NCBI GenBank assembly: GCA_955652345.1
Contig: CATPBV010000204.1
Coordinates: 1 to 17,536 of the forward strand
Length of the DNA: 17,536 nucleotides
Source of the DNA: an uncultured Solirubrobacteraceae bacterium
GTDB lineage: Bacteria; Actinomycetota; Thermoleophilia; Solirubrobacterales; Solirubrobacteraceae
Reading direction: 5' to 3'
The position numbers were made by a program, and so were the translations under genes. Shown piece by piece: positions 9,001 through 14,761 of this stretch (within the stretch, counting starts at the first letter, position 1; every line of letters starts with the position of its first letter). Under the pieces are notes generated by a model. That model had not been told where the DNA came from, ran no database searches, and saw only the letters and a program-made list of their open reading frames with translations.

Positions 9001-9605
9001 TCGACGCGGCCCGCGGGAGCCTCGAGCGGGTGGCACCATGGGAGCGCTCCGACGACGATGAGTTCCGAGCGCTGTATGCGTCGGTGCGGATCAGCGTGCG
9101 GCTTGCCGAAGGTTCCGCCGAGGAGGCGCTGGAGCTCGGGCATCGAGCGCTCCCGCACGCCATCGCCACCCTCGGCCCGTCGAACGAGGCGGTCCGCAAC
9201 GCCTGGCCGGAGACACTCCAGGCCGCGCTCCGGCTTGGTCGCCTCGAACAGGCTCACGAGCTGGTGGCGCTGCTTGCGGCACGTCCCCCGGGCCACATCC
9301 CACCGTATCTGAAGGCCCAGCTCGCGCGCGCCCGAGCGCTGATCCTTGCCGCGGAGGGGCGCGAAGAATCCGTAGAGCCGCAGCTCGCTGCCGCGACTGC
9401 CGGCTTCGGCGAGCTCGGGTACGTCTACTGGGTTGCGGTTGCGAACACCGACACGGCCGCGTGGCTGATCGGGCAGGACCGAGGCGCCGATGCCGCGCTG
9501 CTTCTCGACGAGGCGAGCGCGACCTTCGAATCGCTCGGTGCGGCGCCGCAGCTGGCGCGCGCGCAGGAGCTAAGCCGCTCGCTGATCCGCGCGACCGTCG
9601 CCTGA
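6066..9605 (+). CDS. zinc-ribbon / class III adenylyl cyclase / AAA-type ATPase / TPR signalling protein
   Basis: An 1179-residue protein starting at GTG 6066, directly after an in-frame TGA, giving the family-typical beginning MLCPACDAEVPDGSKFCTEC. Two CxxC...CxxC zinc ribbons occupy 3-20 and 28-45. A class III cyclase domain (about 72-245) has metal aspartates D81 (FLDLVDFT) and D125 (KFIGDAV). It also has K121 and D192 as adenine-selecting candidates, and N195/R199 (GDRVNTASR) for transition-state binding, so it looks catalytically complete. A P-loop ATPase follows: FVGRDADL at 265-272, Walker A AEAGAGKSRL at 295-304, Walker B VVLVFEDLQWAD at 415-426. The remaining part, from about 680 to the end, is alanine-rich paired helices resembling tetratricopeptide repeats. 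There is no LuxR-type DNA-binding domain at the end. It probably couples ligand or partner sensing to cAMP production in the cytosol. It appears monocistronic. Confidence 0.92.
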   Translation: MLCPACDAEVPDGSKFCTECGTSLIPRCPSCGTPHPSDQRFCAECGRSLRDTPLSEPAPAREVTDGHAPPELRVVTMLFLDLVDFTSLSESREAEDVRGLLSRYFETARTIVGRHGGGIEKFIGDAVMAVWGVPVAREDDAERAVRAALELVDAVEVLGAEVGLAGLRARAGLVTGQVAAVEHADEGLVVGDRVNTASRVQSEAGSGEVLVDEVTRELTSAAVAYEDAGEHAVKGKAEPLRLWRAVRVVAGRGGTERAQGLDAPFVGRDADLRLLKELFHGAMERRSARLVAVSAEAGAGKSRLHREFSNYVDGLAQTVLWHSGRCLSYGDGVAYWALAEMVRQRFAIAEDAGVDEASTKLAAGLERWVSDADDRQFLEPRLGALLGVADPGMGREELFAGWRLFFERLAEHEPVVLVFEDLQWADAGLLDFIDQLLDWSADSPILILALVRPELRARREGWPARHRGATVVALDPLGEEAMRELLAGLVEGLPEQAVELIVSQAQGVPLYAIEIVRALIDRGALRERDGRLVLEGELGGLDVPASLGSLLAARLDALEPVERRLVKAMSVFGGAFPRSTAAALGEVPQDDLDRVLDSLVRKQVLAIRADPLSPERGQYGFAQGMLRTVAYEMLSRQDRKPRHRAAAEHLRSVFPNDGEDIAEVIAAHYLDAYRAAHDDPDAEELRAETVAALRRAAQRAATVGAPEVAERSYRTAIELAGEEAERAELTQAAGEMALQSGRLAAALELLEGASASYLAAGHEREAARIAGHIGRALVRLGRIDEAIGRIKATLRVLAEDELEPEVGALNAILGRCLVFSGDYEHAGPPLESALEIAQALRLPPVLSDALTTKGIMYLQTGRPEEARYLFAGAIDVAERHNLTDALARAHHNSGNLATHWDLPEAVEHFESSIALARRRGDRDLESVSASELMAVHLYSGRWQDAEQLAAELLELDDQRPGAEDINCVLGILHSLRGDLDAARGSLERVAPWERSDDDEFRALYASVRISVRLAEGSAEEALELGHRALPHAIATLGPSNEAVRNAWPETLQAALRLGRLEQAHELVALLAARPPGHIPPYLKAQLARARALILAAEGREESVEPQLAAATAGFGELGYVYWVAVANTDTAAWLIGQDRGADAALLLDEASATFESLGAAPQLARAQELSRSLIRATVA

Positions 9606-9687
9606 GCGTATGGACGGCGCGATCTCGCTCGCCCGCTGCTCGGCGTAGCGCTCGCAGACGTCGACATCAGCGTGCTCGAACCCGCCA

Positions 9688-9718
9688 TTTTGCAAAAGAG
9701 AAACTATCTTTCTATTCT
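9688..9718 (+). promoter_or_regulatory. candidate promoter with overlapping palindromic operators upstream of E1 alpha
   Basis: This is the only strongly AT-rich patch in the neighbourhood. TTGCAA (9690-9695) and TATTCT (9713-9718) are 17 bases apart and each matches four of six positions of the sigma-70-type hexamers. The -35 lies within a perfect 10-base palindrome, TTTTGCAAAA (9688-9697). The spacer holds an inverted repeat, AGAAA at 9699-9703 and TTTCT at 9709-9713. The overlap suggests repression at the promoter, and the GntR-type regulator made by this operon is the obvious candidate. The short distance from a predicted start near 9725 to the ribosome site is a weakness; TATCTT at 9705-9710 is an alternative -10. 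Confidence 0.45.
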
Positions 9719-9722
9719 ACCC

Positions 9723-9728
9723 GGGGAG
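9723..9728 (+). promoter_or_regulatory. ribosome binding site for E1 alpha (GGGGAG)
   Basis: GGGGAG lies seven bases before GTG 9736 and supports that codon as the start, since no ATG in frame lies near. Confidence 0.55.
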
Positions 9729-9735
9729 AGCGAGC

Positions 9736-10899
9736 GTGCAACCCTGGCCACCGGAGGCGGAGCTGATCGAGATCGAACCAAAGCACGAGATCAAAGCGAG
9801 CAGAACCGGCTCGCCAGAGGACGTCGCCCTCGACGCGCCGGACCGGACCATCCGCCGGGTGATCGGTGACGGCGCGTCCGCCGCTGATCGTCTGCTCGAG
9901 GGCATCGGCAGCGAGGAGCTGCTCGCGCTCCATCGCGACATGGTCCGGCTGCGCGTCTTCGATGAGCGTGCCGTCGGCTATCAGCGCCAGGGCCGGATCG
10001 GGACCTACGCGATCTTCTGGGGGCACGAGGCGATCCAGGCCGGCGCCCACTTCGCGCTGTCGGCCGACAGCGACTGGGTGTTCCCGTCCTACCGGGAGTC
10101 CGCGATCGGCGTCCTGCGCGGGCTCGATCCCGCGACGGTGCTCGCCTGGTGGCGCGGGCATCCAGCGGGATGGTGGAACCCGCTCGAGCTCAAGGTCGCC
10201 GGAATCGCGGTTCCGATCGCAAGCCAGGTACCGCACGCCGCGGGCGCCGCGTGGGGCATGCGCCTCAAGCACGAGCCGGGGTGCGCGCTGGTCTTCTTCG
10301 GCGACGGCGCCACCTCGGAGGGCGGGTTTCACGAGGGAGTCAACTTCGCCGCGGTCATGAAGGCCCCCCTGGTCCTGATCTGCAACAACAACGGCTGGGC
10401 GATCTCCACCCCCGTCGCGCGGCAGTCTCGGGCCGCCGCGCTCGTCGACAAGGCTCTCGGCTACGGGATCCCCGGTGTGCGGGTCGATGGCGGCGACGTG
10501 CTCGCGGTTCTCGAGGCGACTCGAGAGGCGGTCGACCGCGCCCGCGAGGGCGAGGGCCCGACCCTGATCGAGGCGGTGCACTATCGCATCGCCGCCCACG
10601 CCACCGCGGACGATCCACGGCTCTACCGCGACGATGTGCGCTCCGAGCAGGAGCGTCACCACGAGTGCCTGGCGCGCTACGAGGCGTACCTGCGCCGCCA
10701 AGGGATACTCGACGAGGCGACCGCGGAGCAGGTGCGAGCGGACGCCACCGAGGAGGTGCGCCGCGCGATGCGCGACGTGGAAGCACTCCCCGACCCCGAC
10801 CCCGCGCTCATCTTCGACACCACCTACGCGGTGCCGCCGGAGCAGCTGCTTCGCCAGCGCGAGATCGCGCTGGCTGCCGTCCCCGGAGCGGTGCCGTGA
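9736..10899 (+). CDS. 2-oxo acid dehydrogenase E1 component, alpha subunit
   Basis: A 387-residue protein from GTG 9736. It binds thiamine diphosphate and, with the beta subunit, decarboxylates a 2-oxo acid and acylates the lipoyl arm of E2. The cofactor motif starts at GDG (189-191) and ends at NNNGW (217-221). YRIAAHATADDP (283-294) is the conserved active-site loop with its histidine at 288. QGRIGTYAIFWGHEAIQAGA and PSYRES near 85-122 match the E1 alpha family. The roughly 40-residue N-terminal tail resembles that of bacterial two-subunit branched-chain or pyruvate enzymes. Whether the substrate is pyruvate or a branched-chain 2-oxo acid cannot be decided from these motifs. It is the first gene of a five-gene operon, and its stop overlaps the start of the beta subunit (GTGA). 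Confidence 0.93.
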   Translation: MQPWPPEAELIEIEPKHEIKASRTGSPEDVALDAPDRTIRRVIGDGASAADRLLEGIGSEELLALHRDMVRLRVFDERAVGYQRQGRIGTYAIFWGHEAIQAGAHFALSADSDWVFPSYRESAIGVLRGLDPATVLAWWRGHPAGWWNPLELKVAGIAVPIASQVPHAAGAAWGMRLKHEPGCALVFFGDGATSEGGFHEGVNFAAVMKAPLVLICNNNGWAISTPVARQSRAAALVDKALGYGIPGVRVDGGDVLAVLEATREAVDRAREGEGPTLIEAVHYRIAAHATADDPRLYRDDVRSEQERHHECLARYEAYLRRQGILDEATAEQVRADATEEVRRAMRDVEALPDPDPALIFDTTYAVPPEQLLRQREIALAAVPGAVP

Positions 10900-11867
10900 A
10901 GACGCTCGTCGAGGCGATCAACGACGGTCTTCACCAGGAGATGGAGCGCGACGGCTCGGTGCTGGTGATGGGCGAGGACGTGGGGCGCGCCGGCGGCGTG
11001 TTCCGGGTCACCGCCGGGCTTCAGGAGCGCTTCGGAGCGGAGCGGTGCGTCGACACTCCGCTTGCGGAGGCCGGAATGCTCGGAGCCGCAGTGGGTCTGT
11101 GCATGGTCGGTTGGCGGCCGGTGGTCGAGATGCAGTACGACGCCTTCAGCTATCCGGCGCTCGATCAGCTGATCACCCACGTGGGCCGTTACCGGTGGCG
11201 ATCGGGCGGGAAGATGAACGTGCCACTGACGCTGCGGATGCCGTATGGCGGCGGCGTTCACGCTCCGGAGCTGCACGAGGAGTCCCCGGAGGCGTATTAC
11301 GTCCACACCCCAGGGGTGAAGGTCGCGATCCCCGCGACGCCCGGCGATGCCAAGGGGCTGCTCGCCGCGGCGATCCGCGATCCCGACCCGGTCGTGTTCC
11401 TCGAGCCCAAGGTGCTCTACCGCGGCGACCGTGAGGAGATCCCGGAGGGAGAGCACTGTGTGGAGCTCGGCCAGGCGCGGGTCGTGCAGGACGGGTCGGA
11501 TGCGACGGTCATCGCGTACGGGGCGATGGTTCGCGTGGCGGCGCAAGCGGCGCAGACGCTCGCATCCGAGGGCGTGTCGGTCCTGGTGCTCGACCTGCGC
11601 ACGCTGAGACCGCTCGACGAGGAGACTCTGCTCGAGGCCGCCCGCCGGACCGGGCGCGTGGTGATCGTGCAGGAGGCCCCGAGGACGGCGGGGTTCGGCG
11701 CCGAGCTCGCCGCGATCGTCGCGGAGCGGGCGTTGCTCGACCTGCGCGCGCCGATCGAGCGCGTCACCGGGTATGACGTGCCGTTTCCCTACTGGCGGCT
11801 CGAGGACATGTACCTGCCCTCCGCTGAGCGCGTCGCGAGCGCCGTTCGGCGGACTCTCGAGTACTGA
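10896..11867 (+). CDS. 2-oxo acid dehydrogenase E1 component, beta subunit
   Basis: A 323-residue protein starting at GTG 10896, inside the GTGA overlap with the alpha-subunit stop. GGAG at 10885-10888 is seven bases upstream. The frame is open far upstream, but that part is shadow of the alpha gene. Family motifs are in order: VMGEDVGRAGGVFRVT (24-39), DTPLAEAG with the catalytic glutamate at 58, and EMQYDAFSYPALDQL, followed by MPYGGG. The C-terminal transketolase-type domain has VLDLRTLRPLDEETLL and VQEAPRTAGFGAE. Its usual length is about 325 residues, so it is complete. It forms an alpha2-beta2 E1 with the product of the preceding gene in the cytosolic multienzyme complex. Confidence 0.93.
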   Translation: MKTLVEAINDGLHQEMERDGSVLVMGEDVGRAGGVFRVTAGLQERFGAERCVDTPLAEAGMLGAAVGLCMVGWRPVVEMQYDAFSYPALDQLITHVGRYRWRSGGKMNVPLTLRMPYGGGVHAPELHEESPEAYYVHTPGVKVAIPATPGDAKGLLAAAIRDPDPVVFLEPKVLYRGDREEIPEGEHCVELGQARVVQDGSDATVIAYGAMVRVAAQAAQTLASEGVSVLVLDLRTLRPLDEETLLEAARRTGRVVIVQEAPRTAGFGAELAAIVAERALLDLRAPIERVTGYDVPFPYWRLEDMYLPSAERVASAVRRTLEY

Positions 11868-11868
11868 G

Positions 11869-12993
11869 ATGAAGTACGAGTTCTGCCTGCCCGATCTCGG
11901 CGAGGGGGTGACGGAGGGCGAGATCATCGCGTGGCTGATCGAGATCGGCCAGGACGTCCGCGAGGACCAGCCGATGGTCGAGGTCGAGACCGACAAGGCG
12001 ACGGTCGAGATCGCCTGCCCGGTCGACGGTGTCGTTGCGGCCGTGCACGCGGCGGCCGGCGAGCGGGTGGCGGTCGGCAGCCCGCTCGTGAGCTTCGAGG
12101 AGGAGGACAGGGAGACGACGGCGGCCCGACCCGCGGGAGGCCGAGCCGCGGCCGCCGTCGCTTCCGCTCCCAAGCCGGTCGAGGCCGGGGACGATGGCTC
12201 CGCGCGCATCAGGGCCACCCCGGCCGCCCGCCGGCTTGCGCACGAGCTCGGCGTCGAGCTCGCGTCGGTGACGGGCACCGGGCCGGAGGGCGCGATCACC
12301 GATCGCGACGTGCGGGCCGTCGCGGGGGCCGGATCGCCCGAGTCCGACGGCTGGGTGGCCGAGCGCCGCGAGCCGCTCCGCGGAGTGCGCCGCCGGATCG
12401 CCGAGCGGCTCACGCTCTCCCAGCAGCAGATCCCGATGGTGACGGTCGTCGAGGAGTGCGACTTCACCGAGCTGGGCGCTCGGCGCGGCGAGCTCTCATA
12501 CACCGCGTTCGTCGTGAGGGCGGCGGTCTCCGGACTGCGCGCCTTTCCGGAGTTCAATGCGACGCTCGACGGCGAGGAGATCGTCTACCACGAGCGCTAC
12601 GACATCGGGATCGCGACGCAAGGCCCGCAGGGCCTGCTCGTGCCCGTGTTGAAGCGCGCCGACTCGAAGTCCCTGGAGGAGATCGACGAGGAGGTCGATC
12701 GTCTGGCCTCGCGGGTGCGCGCGGGCACGGTCACTCCTGAGGATCTGCGAGGCGGCACTTTCACCCTCACGCTGGCCGGAAAGCTCGGCGGGCTGTTCGC
12801 CACTCCGCTCGTGAACCCGGGAGAGGCGGCGATCCTCGGCGTCCACCGCATTGCAGCTCGGCCCGTGGTCAGGGAGGATGAGATCGTGATCCGCCAGATC
12901 GGCCTGGTGTCATGCTCGTTCGATCACCGGATCACCGACGGGACGCGGGCGACGATGTTCCTGCTGCACGTGACCGACGAACTTCAGAGCTGA
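11869..12993 (+). CDS. 2-oxo acid dehydrogenase E2 component (lipoyl acyltransferase)
   Basis: A 374-residue protein starting at ATG 11869, one base after the beta-subunit stop. One lipoyl domain (1-78) carries the lipoylation lysine K43 in EVETDKATVEI. An alanine/proline-rich linker follows, then a peripheral-subunit-binding domain (about 113-150, RATPAARRLAHELGVEL...GPEGAITDRDV) that would hold E1 or E3. The catalytic domain (about 168-374) ends with SFDHRITDG, giving H353 and D357 of the HxxxDG acyltransfer motif. The oxyanion segment is FTLTLAGKLGG instead of the common F-T-I-S-N-x-G; T301 would keep the hydroxyl. A single lipoyl domain and moderate length fit branched-chain-type E2, but this is not decisive. 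No E3 (dihydrolipoyl dehydrogenase) gene follows, so it must be supplied from elsewhere. Confidence 0.92.
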   Translation: MKYEFCLPDLGEGVTEGEIIAWLIEIGQDVREDQPMVEVETDKATVEIACPVDGVVAAVHAAAGERVAVGSPLVSFEEEDRETTAARPAGGRAAAAVASAPKPVEAGDDGSARIRATPAARRLAHELGVELASVTGTGPEGAITDRDVRAVAGAGSPESDGWVAERREPLRGVRRRIAERLTLSQQQIPMVTVVEECDFTELGARRGELSYTAFVVRAAVSGLRAFPEFNATLDGEEIVYHERYDIGIATQGPQGLLVPVLKRADSKSLEEIDEEVDRLASRVRAGTVTPEDLRGGTFTLTLAGKLGGLFATPLVNPGEAAILGVHRIAARPVVREDEIVIRQIGLVSCSFDHRITDGTRATMFLLHVTDELQS

Positions 12994-13835
12994 TGACGGG
13001 TGCTGGTGCCGAGGACGAGGCCGCTTCCGTAATGGCCCTGCCGGTGCCGCGCCTCCAGCGACTGCCGGAGCAGGCGTTCGTCGAGCCCGTGCTCGCGGAG
13101 CGCTCGTTCGAGCGGGCGATCGGTCACCTGGTCGAGGGCATCGACCGTGCTCGGCTGCGCGTCGACGAGAGGCTGCCAAGCGAAACCGAGCTGGCCGACC
13201 AGCTCCAGATCTCGAAGCCGACATTGCGCCAGGCGCTGCGGGTGCTCGAGCGTGCGGGTGTGGTCAAGGTGCGCCGTGGCTCGGGCGGCGGCATCTTCCT
13301 TGCCACCGACCTGATCCCGGTTGACCTCCTGAACGCGTATGTGGCGTCGGAGGAGCGTCAGGCGATCGAGGTATTGACCGCCCGGCGCACGATCGAGACC
13401 GATGTCGCGAGGCTGGCCACGCTGTCGGCGACCGAGGAGGACCTCGAGCACATTCAGCGCACGGTCGATCTGCTCGAGCGCCATCGCGGGAAGCGCCGCA
13501 TGGTGTTCCGCGCCGACGCCGCCTTTCACCGCGCCGTCAGCATCGCCTGCCACAACCGCGTGCTCCAGGCGGCGATGCGGACGGTCAGTCACGAGCTGGC
13601 TCCGATCCGCGACGCCTACCCGGGGGGTCCCGAGCAGGACGAAGTGACGCTCGACATCCATCGCCGCCAGCTGCACGCGATGCGGCTGGGCGATCTGGAC
13701 GCGCTCGACGCCGTCTTGGACGAGCACTTCCACCAGCTCGAGGACGCGTTCGCGGCCGCGGCGGGCGCGAGCTGGCAGCAGATGTTCGGGAGCACGATCG
13801 CGAAGCTGTCCACCACCAACCGAACCCGCGGATGA
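12993..13835 (+). CDS. GntR-family transcriptional regulator with FCD domain (FadR subfamily)
   Basis: A 280-residue protein from ATG 12993, sharing one base with the E2 stop (TGATG). A second ATG at 13032 would drop 13 residues. The winged helix-turn-helix (about 37-105) has LPSETELADQLQISKPTLRQ and LERAGVVKVRRGSGGGIFLA, diagnostic of GntR. The helical C-terminal ligand domain (about 125-258) matches FCD. The metal/ligand residues expected for that fold are present: D175 and H179 (RADAAFHRAV), H223 (DIHRRQLHAM) and H245 (LDEHFHQLE). Such proteins usually repress a catabolic operon and release DNA when an acid or acyl metabolite binds. Being the fourth gene of the 2-oxo acid dehydrogenase operon, it probably controls that operon, with the inverted repeats at 9688-9713 as a candidate target. 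Confidence 0.92.
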   Translation: MTGAGAEDEAASVMALPVPRLQRLPEQAFVEPVLAERSFERAIGHLVEGIDRARLRVDERLPSETELADQLQISKPTLRQALRVLERAGVVKVRRGSGGGIFLATDLIPVDLLNAYVASEERQAIEVLTARRTIETDVARLATLSATEEDLEHIQRTVDLLERHRGKRRMVFRADAAFHRAVSIACHNRVLQAAMRTVSHELAPIRDAYPGGPEQDEVTLDIHRRQLHAMRLGDLDALDAVLDEHFHQLEDAFAAAAGASWQQMFGSTIAKLSTTNRTRG

Positions 13836-14239
13836 ACAAACGCGAAGTGGACCAGTGGCTCGAGCGGTACGTCGAGGCGTGGAAGACCTACGACCGCGAG
13901 CAGATCGCACCGCTGTTCACCGAGGACATCAGCTACCGCTACCACCCGTACGACGAGCCGATCGTCGGCCGCGACGCCGTCGTCGATTCGTGGCTCGGCG
14001 AGGTCGACCAGCCAGGTGCATCGACGCGCGACGAACCGGGCACCTACGACGCAACCTACAGAGCGGTCGCGGTCGACGGCGATGTCGCTGTTGCCACCGG
14101 CAGCACGTCGTACAGCTCGGCCCCAGGTGGTCCGACGAGCTCGACATTCGACAACTGCTTCGTGATGCGCTTTGACTCGAGCGGCCGCTGCTCCGAGTTC
14201 GCAGAGTGGTACGTCGAACGGCCGGCGGCGGGCTCCTAA
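13832..14239 (+). CDS. SnoaL-like / NTF2-fold small protein
   Basis: A 135-residue protein whose ATG at 13832 overlaps the stop of the GntR gene (ATGA). The sequence VDQWLERYVEAWKTYDREQI followed by APLFTEDISYRYHPYDEPIVGRDAVVDSWL is the classic N-terminal helix and first strand pattern of the SnoaL/NTF2-like cone fold. The later strands AVAVDGDVAVATGSTSY, FDNCFVMRFD and CSEFAEWYVERP complete it. The family contains isomerases, hydrolases, lyases and non-enzymatic ligand binders, so no reaction can be assigned. Its coupling to the dehydrogenase operon suggests it handles a metabolite of the same pathway. It ends six bases from the stop of the convergent Lrp gene, with no room for a separate terminator. 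Confidence 0.85.
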   Translation: MNKREVDQWLERYVEAWKTYDREQIAPLFTEDISYRYHPYDEPIVGRDAVVDSWLGEVDQPGASTRDEPGTYDATYRAVAVDGDVAVATGSTSYSSAPGGPTSSTFDNCFVMRFDSSGRCSEFAEWYVERPAAGS

Positions 14240-14244
14240 TCCAG

Positions 14245-14688
14245 CTACTCCCGTCGGAGTGGTCGTTCGATCACGGTCGAGAGAACGACCTGCGTCTGCG
14301 TCCTGATCACCCCCGGCGGCTCGCGGATCTGCTCGAGCGTCCGCTCCAGATGTGAGGTGTCTCGAGCTCGCAGCAGCAGGACCGCGGCCGACTCACCGGC
14401 GACGGTGTATGCGCTGATCACCTCCTGGTGCGGCGCGAGGACTGCTTGAACCTCCGCCGCGGACATTCTCCCCTCGCAGAAGAGAGAGACGATCGCGAGC
14501 GTGCCCCAGCCGAGCTTCGCCGGATCGACGACGGCCGCGTAGCCGCGGATCACGCCGGCGTCTTGAAGGCGGTCCACGCGGCGCTTGACCGCCGGCGCGG
14601 ACAGCGACACGTGTGCGCCGATGTCCTGGAACGAGCGGCGGGCGTTCTCACGTAGCAACGCAATGATTCGGTTGTCGATCTCGTCCAT
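14245..14688 (-). CDS. Lrp/AsnC-family transcriptional regulator
   Basis: A 147-residue protein from ATG 14688. The N-terminus MDEIDNRIIALLRENARRSF, then QDIGAHVSLSAPAVKRRVDR and LQDAGVIRGYAAVVDP, is the characteristic AsnC-type winged helix-turn-helix (residues 1-55). Residues about 62-140 form the RAM ligand-binding domain (YTVAGESAAVLLLRARD, then a TQTQVVLSTVIERP end). Members form dimers to octamers and respond to amino acids. It is divergent from hpd-hmgA with 73 bases between the starts, so control of tyrosine breakdown in response to an aromatic amino acid or its keto acid is the natural inference. The ribosome site is weak. The gene converges with the SnoaL-like gene. Confidence 0.92.
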   Translation of the reverse strand: MDEIDNRIIALLRENARRSFQDIGAHVSLSAPAVKRRVDRLQDAGVIRGYAAVVDPAKLGWGTLAIVSLFCEGRMSAAEVQAVLAPHQEVISAYTVAGESAAVLLLRARDTSHLERTLEQIREPPGVIRTQTQVVLSTVIERPLRRE

Positions 14689-14694
14689 TGTGGG

Positions 14695-14712
14695 GTCTCT
14701 AGACTACGAGAC
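14695..14712. promoter_or_regulatory. inverted repeat between the Lrp gene and hpd, candidate operator
   Basis: GTCTC at 14695-14699 and GAGAC at 14708-14712 form a perfect 5-base inverted repeat around an 8-base centre. It begins seven bases outside the Lrp start codon and 50 bases before the hpd start. Its place in the divergent 73-base region fits a self-regulating Lrp site. Short arms in GC-rich DNA can arise by chance. A possible weak hpd promoter (TTGTCG 14726-14731, AATCAT 14750-14755) lies beside it. Confidence 0.3.
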
Positions 14713-14761
14713 GCAACGTTTCGCTCTTGTCGCGACGCCTGCAGCGGGGAATCATAAAGCT

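Noticed and set aside
9660..9690. GGTTCGAG on the minus strand, like a tRNA T-loop
   Set aside because: The flanking bases cannot form the five-pair T-stem and no acceptor or anticodon arm is present.
10824..12557. 577-residue minus-strand frame
   Set aside because: Antisense to E1 beta and E2, low-complexity Ser/Arg/Ala at one end and His/Asp/Leu/Arg at the other; no start signal.
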